A stretch of 64,000 nt of DNA from Rhizophagus irregularis (taxonomy: Eukaryota; Glomeromycota; Glomeromycetes; Glomerales; Glomeraceae): contig NC_089430.1 of NCBI RefSeq assembly GCF_026210795.1, forward strand, positions 496,001-560,000, given 5' to 3'. The notes under the pieces are model-generated. The model had not been told where the DNA came from, made no database searches, and saw only the letters and a list, made by a program, of their open reading frames with translations. The translations under genes and the position numbers were made by a program. Positions 22,907-32,893 of the stretch are shown piece after piece; position 1 is the stretch's first letter; each line of letters opens with the position of its first letter.

Positions 22907-25900
22907 TCATATTTCACAATCCGAACATTCATCAGAATAATTATAATAGTATTTTGATAGATTTTTTGTATAAGGATTAAGTAATTGAGATGTATAAAAA
23001 GCTTGTGGATGATGAGTTACTGATTGTTTTTTTTCCTCTAAAATTAAGAAATTTGATTCTTTATATTCATCTGCTTTTTTGAATTGCTTTTCAATATCAT
23101 AATGTTGTTGTTCTTTTTCTAAATATAAATCTGATTCCGGAACATATGAATCATAAAATAACGAAAACAATTCATATATTTCAGTTGCTTTTGGCCTATT
23201 ATCTGGATTTGAATTCCAACACCTTTTCATTAAATCAATATAACACTCTGGTGCTTCTTGATCATTTATATTAGGTCTGCTTTCATCTTTACAGATATCT
23301 AATGCCAAAGCTTCATCATGTGCTCGATTGGCAAAAGGTTGTCTTCCTGTTGCTACAAAATACATAATCATACCAAAACTATATATATCTGCTGCTTGAG
23401 TATAAGGGTTTCCTCTTAAAACTTCAGGAGCTACATATGGCATAACTCCATAAATATCCGATTTATCTATTTTATCAACTTTTCCACATAATCCCATATC
23501 CGATATAACCATTGAAATAGTTTTATCTAAAGAATTGGACATTGATAATATATTTCCTGTATGAAAGTCACGATGAACCATTTTATTTTCATGAATTCCT
23601 TTAAGGCCACTAATGATAAAACGTAATACATTTATATTATATGACCAATCAAATTTTTTGTAATGCTTATTTACCCAATGACATAAATTTCCACCTTCTG
23701 CATAATCAAGAACCATAATATAATCTTTTGTATCAGTATTTTGGGATATTCCATATACTGAAAGAATTTCATTTAATTCATAAATAGAATATTCTTTAAT
23801 CTATTAAAAGTTAAACCACTAATTACTTTTAATATATTTAAAAAGTTTTAAGATAGGAAAATCTCATCATACCTCATTTAAAAATTTAACAGTAATATTT
23901 TGTGAATCATATAATTGTTTTAAAGCAATTTTTTTCTTATCTCTTACATATTCACATCCATTATAAGATAATGGTCCATCTTTCCATGTTGCTGAATATA
24001 TTGTAGCAAAACCACCTTTACCTATTTCTTTAATATTACTAAATTGATTGTATGGTATCCATTCAAATATTATATCTTTTGAATTATCAGTTTCCGATTG
24101 CATTTCTTGAATTAATTTGTCAATTCTTTTATTTCCACTAGTTCCGTATATTAAGTTTTTAATATTCTTTAACTGGCATGGTTTACACCACTTATTAAAT
24201 AAAAATGATGTATATTTTTCATCACATTGTTCACAATACTCATTTTCAAAAACTATAATATAATCTTTTGTATTAGGATCTTGAGATATTCCATATTTTT
24301 TTATAATTGAACCTTTTTCAACCTATTAAGTATTAACGTTAATATTAAAAATTAATCATTAAAAAATAAATCGCGTTATTAAAAATCAAATCTATAGAAA
24401 ATTACTGTACCTCATCAATAATATTTTGTGAATACATTAAAGAAACTTTTAATTTTAATCTTCTTTTCTGATCTTTTTCATAAAGATTATCATAATATAA
24501 AAAGTCATTATTCCATATTACTGAATATATGTTATCATCACTATTTATCTTTTTAATATTAATAAATTGATTGTATGGTATCCATTCAAATGTTCTATTA
24601 TTATCTATTCTATTAACTTCTAATTGCATTTTTTGGATCAAGTTATCAATTTCATCATTTTCGCTAGTCCAGTTTGCAAAGTTTAATTTTAAATCATTTT
24701 CTAAACATTCTATACATCCATATTTAAGATTATACATAAAACATTCTACACCACACCTTTCACAAAAACATTTACTTGTAATAACAATAATATAATGTTT
24801 TGTATCTTGATTTTGAGATATTCCATATATTGAACTATCACTTTCTGATAAATATTCTTCAACCTATAAGAATAAAAAAATCAAGTATACATTATTATTT
24901 CAAAAAATAAATAAATAAATAAATAAATAAATATTTGTTAGAAATTCCATACCTCATCTGTAAATTCATCAATACTTTGTAAATCATATAATTTTAAATA
25001 AACTTTCTTATTTGATTCTCTTGTCCATTTCTTATCATAATAAAGTAATGGACCATCTTTCCATATTGCTGAATATATTGTAGTAAAATCATCTTTATCT
25101 ATTTCTTTAATTTTAATAAACTGATTATATGGTATAAACTCAAGTATTGTATCATTAAGATCACTAATTTTCAATTGTATTTTTTGAATTAAATTATCAA
25201 TTTTTTTATTTCCACTGGTCAAATTTTTAAAAAATAATTTCAAATAATTCATGTGACATAATCTACACCAATTAGAATTTGTATTTATGTAATTTTCATC
25301 ACACTTATTGCATTTTTCATTATATTCGTTTTGAAGAATCATAATAAAATCTTTTGTACTTGGATTTTGTGAAATTCCAAAAATTTTACCATGATACTTT
25401 TTAACCTATTAAGAATTCGTAATTAATTATTAATATAATAAAAACACTATTAAAATTATAAAGAAAACATCAGAAACTTCGTACCTCATTTAAAAATTCA
25501 TTATTAGTAATATTTTGGAAATTATATAATTTTAAAGCAACTTTTATATTACGCTGATTTCTCATATACTCATTTTTTATTTTATCATAATTTAATGGAC
25601 CATCCTTCCATATTGCCAAATATTCTTTAGTAAAAATATCTTCTTTAATATCATTTAACTGATTGTAAGGTATCCATTCGAATACTATATCTTGATTTTT
25701 ATTAATTTCTAATTGCATTTCTTGAATTAAATTATCAATCATTTCATTTCCACTGGTCCAGTTCATAAAATTTTGTTTTAAATTATTTATTTGACACATT
25801 TTACACCACTCATCACTTGCATCATCTTTACATTTATATTGTTCATTACATCTTTTACAATATAAAATCGGAAAAACCATAAGATAGTCTTCCGTATCTG

Positions 25901-26984
25901 GATTTTGGGATATTCCATATATATTAAGATGTTCCTCAACTTTAATCTATTAAATCAAAAAAAAAATTAATAAAGAACTATAGTTACAAATAAATTTATA
26001 TCTATAAATTCATACCTTATTTAGAAATTTAGTAATATATTGTGAATTATATAAATATTTTAAATTAACCCTTTTATTTGATTTTCTCGTCCATTCTCCA
26101 TCACTATAATATAATGGGCCATTCTTCCACGTTGCAGAATATATTATATCCAAATCAATTTTACTTATTTCTTGAGTATTATCTAACTGATCATATGGTA
26201 TCCATTCAAACACTAGTTCTGATTCATAATTGATTTTTAATTGCATTTCTTGAATTATATTATCAATTATTTCATTTCCACTGATGGCCAAATTTTTATT
26301 AAAGTAATATATTTGACATGATTCACACCATTTTTTAATTATATTTGTATACTTTTTACCACATGTTTTACAATATATTTCTTGAAAAACGATGATATAA
26401 TCTTTTGTATTTGGACATTGAGATATTCCATACATTCTAAGAACTTCACCAATATATGTTATAGAATATTTTTTATCCTAATAGAAAAAAAAATTATGTT
26501 AATTATTACAAAGGAAATGAAAATTAAATTCATAAAGAAGTTTTATTGTTACCTGATCAATAAAAAATTCATTAATGATATTTTGTAAATTAAATAATTT
26601 TAAAGCAACTTTTTTATCCTGTTGATTTCTTGTATATTCATTTTTATATTTATCATAATATAAAGGACCATCTTTCCATATTGCTGAATATATTTTATCA
26701 AAACCTTCTTCGTTATCAAAATCTTCTTTATTACCTAAATTTGTAATATCAATAAATTGATCATATGGTATCCATTCAAATATCATATCATCAAATTCAT
26801 TAATTTCTAATTGAAATTCTTGAATTAAATTATCAATTTTTTCATTTCCACTGGTCCAATTTGTAAAATTTTGTTTTAAATTATTGATTTGACATGATTT
26901 ACACCAATTATACTTTATATCATATTTACTAGTATATTTTTCGTCACATTCCTTACACTGATCGTTATCGTCTTGATATAACAT
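22907..26984 (-). CDS. Kinase with six tandem zinc/N-lobe exons, one intact kinase
   Basis: The minus-strand exons are 26984-26553, 26477-26016, 25946-25485, 25405-24953, 24863-24411, 24322-23873 and 23800-22907 (3606 nt, 1201 residues). Every intron is phase 0, about 75-90 bp, GT-AG. Exons 1-6 are repeats of one unit: a CxxC...WCxxC zinc motif, SGNxxIDNLIQ, FEWIPYNQ, a kinase beta1-beta3 segment (IYSAIWKDGPL...VALKL) and a helix-C end (FLNE). From exon 2 each also begins with a beta4/beta5 piece YGISQNPDTKDYII. Only exon 6 keeps the glycine loop (IGKGGFA, about 854-860) with Lys889. Exon 7 supplies the hinge (DYAEGGNL), HRDFHTGN (Asp982), DMG (Asp1005), YVAPEVLRG and RPKATEI. Units 1-5 have lost the glycines but mostly keep a beta3 Lys. 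One full kinase plus five pseudo-N-lobes is the simplest reading. Alternative splicing could join any unit to exon 7. Confidence 0.85.
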
Positions 26985-28990
26985 TTTATATAAAATAATT
27001 AAAGTTTTGAATAAAATATATAAAAATTCAAAAAACTTATTTTTATAAAAAAAAGGGAAAAGTAAAAAATAAAAAGAATATTTTTCAAAACAATTTGTAA
27101 TACGTTATTTATTTTATTTATTGTTTTACTTGTATAACTTGTATTACTCTTTTTGTGTCCGTGTCTATCAAATAATTTTGTTAAACTAGGAATGTGACGC
27201 AGTTATACCTGTCACAATAATCACGTGAATAATTTTGTCATTGCCATCACACGACCAAAAAATTTTGTGTTTTGGTCATTTTAAGAATTTAAGATGATTT
27301 GTCATTATTAAGATGGGGAACTTAATAATTCTAAAATTATCATTCGTTAATATAATTGTGAAGATAGAAGTAAAAAAGTGTAAATATTTATTTTTTAATA
27401 GAATTCCATGCAACAAAAAAAAATATTATCTTTTGGTTTTCTTATGAGGGTAATTACGCAATCGTCTGATCCCACGATAATAATCTGTTGTTAAAAAGAA
27501 TGAAAGATTAATTAGTAAATTCGTTTGCTTCCACTACAATAAATCAATAATTTTACAAGTTTTTGTACATTTATGATTATAAATTTTTATAATTTAATAT
27601 GCAAACAGTTCGTTGACACAAAAGAATATTTGCGATTTCAAATTTATCTAATTTTTACAATAGAATGATTAAAATTTTATATAAAATTGTGGTATAATTA
27701 TTCGCCATCAGCATTTACAATATAAATTTACGCATCGCTCTGATTGTACAGCAATATGTAAACCATCTTATTTTTTTTTAAAAAAAAAATAAGTAATGGA
27801 TATCAATGATTTTCACGGCTGCGCCGTGAAGTTCATGATATTCCAGTGACTCCGTGAAATAACTGATTTATCCCACGGTAACCGTACCATAAAACCCTTT
27901 AATATACTTAACTAAATAATTATTCTAATATTGATAGACTTTTTACCCATCTTTCAAATAAACACCACCCGTGAAAATATCAAGAAAAAAAATCACAAAT
28001 TTTAACTAGGAACTATGGGATAAATAAAATGATATTTGATATGATGAGTGATGGTAGACCTTGACGTTAAATTCAGAATTAAGAAACAAACGAAACGAAC
28101 GAAATATTAGCGTTAATAGCTTTCATTATACATTGTCAGCTCAAAATTGACTTTTCCTTTTTAATGCATTGTACCCACTAATCTTTGTGTTTAACCATCT
28201 ATTTATAAAATTTAGATATATAGTACCTAATAATTTTCTAAAATTGGATATTGTTGATCGGTAAAAGTGAATAATTTAAATAATATATCACTAGACAATA
28301 ATATATCAATAAAGAATATAAAACAAAAAAATCAGTATGCCAAAAAGTATTAGATACATATAAAAAATCAACTAAGGAGATAGAAATAAATGGCTTAATA
28401 TAAATTTAATGGAAACTTTTAGGCAAAATGAAATTTTTGTTTTTTTGTAAACTTTTTCTTCTAAAAAAATTTCATTACCTAAAGTTTTCTTAAACAATTA
28501 GCATTTTTAACATAAAACATCTTCTTTTTGACATAAATTTACATATAATGCAAAGGCCCAGGGTTTATATTTTATTAATAAAAAAATTTTTATATGTAAA
28601 ACTGTGACATCTGATTGGCCAACTTTGAAAGATACCTACTAATCAGAAATCTTGAAAAATTGGAAAGGTTTACATGTTGAAAAAGAAGCAAAAATGAAAG
28701 TCGTTTGTGGAGATAGATCGATTTTACATTTATCATCTGATTTGTGAAGCAGATTTTGAAGTGAAATCTAGGCCATTAAAAACATTAGTCAGTGAAAAGT
28801 TGCAGCACAATGCATTGCTTGAAGAAACTTGATATGCTGGTAAAAAGAGAAGAAAAGAAATTTGTAAAATTAAATAAAAAAAAAATGTTAAAACTAATTG
28901 GTATATACAGTAGTACTTTTATTTTTTACTGTTATATTTATTTTTTGAGACAATACACGAATAATAAAACATTAAACAATATAAAACATT
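26985..28990. other. Upstream flank of the tandem-exon kinase; gene-free
   Basis: No gene supported. It holds a T9/A9 palindrome near 27772-27790 and an inverted pair near 28410-28495 (AAACTTTTAGGCAAAATGAA against TTTCATTACCTAAAGTTTT). A short coding-like piece at about 28640-28880 (HVEKEAKMKVVCGDRSILHL; LVSEKLQHNALLEET) is interrupted by stops and unassigned. Confidence 0.45.
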
Positions 28991-29534
28991 TCTGTAGTTC
29001 ATGTGATAAATTTTTTATATATAAATTTTTGTAGCAAAGTGTTCATTACATAATTCAAAGATTTATACAGGTAGTCTAAACGACACCACGTGACTGCATG
29101 ATTTAAGTATATAGATAAATATATAGATTATTTATAATTTCTTCAAGTCACACCAAAAATTGTTTGCATAAAAAAATTTCTGACTTAAATTCTTGGCAAT
29201 TTCTTCATAGAATAGAAACGCATTACATACACACCGACACCATTCTTAATAGAAAGCAAAAAAATTTTCATACGCTGATCTAATCCGAATAAGTTATCGC
29301 CCGATGACTGTTTTGGGATAAATTTTGTTTATCTCACCCCACTCGGGTGATCATCAAAGGATATAACCTTATTATTTACGTCACAAGTGCATAGGTTATA
29401 TCCTTTGGTGGGCGGCCCATGGGCATTACTATATAAGTCACGTGACTTTTAATTTTAACGTTAATATTTTAATGCTAATTTCAGCACATACCTATAATGC
29501 CCATAACGTCTGGCGCACATTTCCAGAGAAACAT

Positions 29535-30080
29535 GCATTAGTCTGGCGCATGTTTCCCAGAGTAACATGCGCTAGTCCCGCCGCATGTTTCCTAGAGTAA
29601 CATGCGCTAGTCCTTGCCGCATGTTTCCCAGAGTAACATGCGCTAGTCCTTGCCGCATGTTTCCCAGAGTAACATGCGCTAGTCCTTGCCGCATGTTTCC
29701 CAGAGTAACATGCGCTAGTCCTTGCCGCATGTTTCCCAGAGTAACATGCGCTAGTCCTTGCCGCATGTTTCCCAGAGTAACATGCGCTAGTCCTTGCCGC
29801 ATGTTTCCCAGAGTAACATGCGCTAGTCCTTGCCGCATGTTTCCCAGAGTAACATGCGCTAGTCCTTGCCGCATGTTTCCCAGAGTAACATGCGCTAGTC
29901 CTTGCCGCATGTTTCCCAGAGTAACATGCGCTAGTCCTTGCCGCATGTTTCCCAGAGTAACATGCGCTAGTCCCGCCGCATGTTTCCCAGAGTAACATGC
30001 GCTAGTCCTTGCCGCATGTTTCCCAGAGTAACATGCGCTAGTCCTTGCCGCATGTTTCCCAGAGTAACATGCGCTAATTC
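29535..30080. repeat. Left-arm 36-bp minisatellite, about 15 copies
   Basis: Units of 36 bp, CCGCATGTTTCCCAGAGTAA plus CATGCGCTAGTCCTTG, are nearly identical across the array, with variants at both edges. Each unit contains GCATGTT...AACATGC, a small palindrome. Because 36 is divisible by three, both strands show long repetitive frames that are not genes. A degenerate continuation runs to about 30360. Confidence 0.95.
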
Positions 30081-30689
30081 CCTACCACACATTTTCCAGA
30101 GGTTATATCCTTTGGTGGGCATCCCATGGGCATTACTATATAAGTCACGTGACATATAATTTTATAAAGTTCTTAATTCTGGAACATATTACTAAAGCAA
30201 TATGTGATAATTCTAGCACACAAATTCTCTCCATGTTTATTTCTGTAATATGCAATAACTTTGGTGCATATTTCCTACTGTAACATGCGGTAATTCTGGT
30301 GCATGTTTCTTACTATAACATGTGGTAACTCTGGTGTATATTCCTTACTGTAATGATTCTGATTTCTGATACATGTTCTTATGTTTAAAACATCAAATAT
30401 TTAAACTGAATATTACCAGAATCACTGCATTATATTATAGAATATTGCATATTATACATCAGGAATATATGCAAGAATTGTTGTATATACATTATAAATT
30501 TACATTGGAATGTATGTTAAATTACTGCATATTATATTAATAAATAATATACAGCATCTGGAATATGTGCTATGATTACTGCATATTATGGTAGAAAATA
30601 CATATTAAATTGTTATATATTTTTTTTGAAATAGTATTTAAAGTTTATTTTAGTAATTTTAGCAAAAAAATAATAAACAATAAAAAATT

Positions 30690-31215
30690 AAAAATAAATA
30701 AAAAAAAATAAATAAAATTAACAAAAAAAAAAGATAAAATTAACAAAAAAAAAATAAAATTAACAAAAAAAAATAAAATTAACAAAAAAAAATAAAATCA
30801 ATAAAAAAAATAAAATCAAATAAAAAAAAAAGAAAAAATTGAATATATAGGAATGAAAAAAAACAAATGATTATTATATTTGTATCAGTAAAGTGATTTA
30901 CATGATCATAAAATTAATTACTTATAAACTTTAAAATATACAACATGATTATGCAAATCATTTGTTATTTTTTATTTTTTGTTGTTTTTTGTTATTTTAT
31001 TATTTTTTTTTTTGTTTATTTTTTTTTTGTTTATTTTTTTTTGTTTATTTTTTTTTTGTTTATTTATTTTTTTTTTGTTTATTTTTTTTTTGTTTATTTT
31101 TTTTTTGTTTATTTTTTTTGTTTATTTTTTTTTGTTTATTTTTTTTTGTTTATTTTTTTTTGTTTATTTTTTTTTTGTTTATTTTTTTTGTTTATTTTTT
31201 TTGTTTTATTATTTT
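30690..31215. repeat. Mirrored A-rich and T-rich arrays in the foldback core
   Basis: Left: (A)n with AATAAAATTAAC spaced about 16-18 bp apart (30690-30830). Right: TTTTTTTTGTTTAT repeats spaced about 14-18 bp apart (31000-31210). They are roughly reverse-complementary and flank the central loop. The open frames through the T-rich half are low-complexity artefacts. Confidence 0.85.
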
Positions 31216-31385
31216 TTTGCTAAAATTACTAAAAATAAACCTTAAATACTATTTCAAAAAAATGGCCATTTTTAGTAAAGTTATATATATTTCTAAAACA
31301 TAATATGCAATATTCTATAACATAATATGCATTGATTCTAGTAATGCTTAGTATTAAATATTTGGTATTTTAGATATAAGAATAT

Positions 31386-32100
31386 GTACTAAAATCACTG
31401 CATGTTACAGTAAGAAAAATAAACTAGAGTTACCACATGTTACTATAGGGAACATGCGCCAGAGTCACCGCATGTTACAGTAGGAAACATGCGCCAGAGT
31501 CACCGCATGTTACAGTAGGAAACATGCGCCAGAGTCACCGCATGTTACAGTAGGAAACATGCGCCAGAGTCACCGCATGTTACAGTAGGAAACATGCGCC
31601 AGAGTCACCGCATGTTACAGTAGGAAACATGCGCCAGAGTCACCGCATGTTACAGTAGGAAACATGCGCCAGAGTCACCGCATGTTACAGTAGGGAACAT
31701 GCACCAGAGTCACCGCATGTTACAGTAGGGAACATGCGCCAGAGTCACCGCATGTTACAGTAGGGAACATGCGCCAGAGTCACCGCATGTTACAGTGGGG
31801 AACATGCGCCAGAGTCACCGCATGTTACAGTGGGAACATGCGCCAGAGTCATCGCACGTTACAGTAAGGAACATGCGCCAGAGTCATCGCACGTTACAGT
31901 AGGAACATGCGCCAGAGTCATCGCATGTTACAGTAAGGAACATGCGCCAGAGTCATCGCATGTTACAGTAGGGAACATGCGCCAGAGTCATCGCATGTTA
32001 CATTAGTAACATGCGCTAGAGCTATCGGGGCATGTTATCAACATGCGCCAGAGTTACCGCATGTTACTCTGGGAAACATGCGCTAAACCAGCGCATGTTT
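31386..32100. repeat. Right-arm 35-bp minisatellite, about 20 copies
   Basis: Units of 35 bp, CGCATGTTACAGTAGGAAAC plus ATGCGCCAGAGTCAC, with graded variants toward the right end (GTGGGAACATG, TCATCGCACG). Read in reverse complement, the unit resembles the left-arm unit (GCATGTTTCCTACTGTAACA against GCATGTTTCCCAGAGTAACA) but is one base shorter and differs at fixed positions. Confidence 0.95.
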
Positions 32101-32893
32101 CTCTGGGATTGTGTGCCAGACATTATGGGCATTATAAGTATGTGCTGAAATTAGCATTAAAATATTAACGTTAAAATTAAAAGTCACGTGACTTATATAA
32201 TAATGCCCATGGGCCGCCCACCAAAGGATATATCCTATGCACTTGTGACGTAAATAATAAGGTTATATCCTTTGATCACCCGAGTGGGGTGGTTTATCTC
32301 CCGAATGATCCTTTTGTATATTTCCATTTCAGCTAGCCGCAGTCACATGCATCCTGTTACTCCCAAGAAAATTTTTTTTTTTTAAAAAAAAATAAATATA
32401 ATAAAACCGAATTAAGTTTCATTTATATGCATGAAATGATTAAATTATAAATATCGCTACTTAATTTTCATTGTTTTACATAAGTTTCTTTAAATGTAAC
32501 ATCATGGCCAAAATTTTTAAGTTTTTTTTTTTTACTGTATTTAAACAATTTATGTATGCACTAATATGTGACAGGTGTGACACGCTCAGATGCAAATCTA
32601 ATGTCTGGCATAATATATTCTACAATAAAGGGATCAAAGATGATGATCAAGATGATGTAAGATAATGTCATTAGGAAAGTCAAGTCCGTCAAGCCCGATA
32701 CTTTTTGCATTGCAGCTACATGCATTCTGCTTACAATTTTTGTGGCTTAAAAACTGTTTTCGTAACATGCAGTATCTTAAAAAAAAAATGGAAATTCTTA
32801 AAGTCCTAATAGACTCTTTGTAAATAAACTATAAAATCACGAAATATTTTTCTATTTAAACTGGCTCAACGGTTAAAACGTCAAATCAATATA

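Larger units (their letters stand above)
29336..32292. mobile_element. Foldback transposon with minisatellite arms, 2957 bp
   Basis: A giant imperfect palindrome flanked by the 8-bp duplication TTTATCTC (29328-29335 and 32293-32300). Copy B at about 20584-20615 has the uninterrupted site. The outer arms of about 200 bp begin ACCCCACTCGGGTGATCA and hold CAAAGGATATAACC, TGGGCGGCCCATGGGC and AAGTCACGTGAC in mirror image (29336-29520 and 32110-32292). Next come minisatellites in opposite arms, then AT-rich mirrored stretches (30600-30840 against 31000-31310) around a central loop at about 30845-30960. A partial extra copy of the outer arm lies at 30095-30160. No transposase is encoded, so it would need one in trans. 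The architecture resembles Foldback elements known in animals. The superfamily is unresolved. Confidence 0.85.
28990..32893 (+). repeat. Duplicated kinase upstream region, copy C
   Basis: Upstream blocks matching copy B resume at about 29130 (GCATAAAAAAATTTCTGACT, then TAATCCGAATAAGTTATCGC). They are interrupted by the foldback element at 29336-32292 and continue at 32301 with CCGAATGATCC through the promoter motif (32790-32840) to the start of kinase 2. The open frame at 32471-32665 lies in sequence related to 20940-21110 of copy B and is not conserved there. I do not call it. Confidence 0.65.

Noticed and set aside
29492-30155. Long repetitive open frames on both strands through the 36-bp array
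   Set aside because: The unit length is a multiple of three, so any stop-free frame repeats. The same DNA is open on both strands and lies inside a foldback arm.
30945-31303. Phe/Leu-rich 88-113-residue frames
   Set aside because: Pure artefact of TTTTTTTTGTTTAT repeats, open in all three frames.
29535-32100. CRISPR-like regular arrays of palindromic repeats
   Set aside because: There are no unique spacers (the whole unit repeats), the arrays are mirrored inside a transposon, and the genome is eukaryotic.
32471-32665. 64-residue frame upstream of kinase 2
   Set aside because: It lies in duplicated upstream DNA and the matching region of copy B does not keep the frame.
32862-32890. tRNA A-box-like text TGGCTCAACGGTTA just upstream of kinase 2
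   Set aside because: No acceptor stem, anticodon arm or B box follows, and the kinase start codon is reached within about 25 bp.
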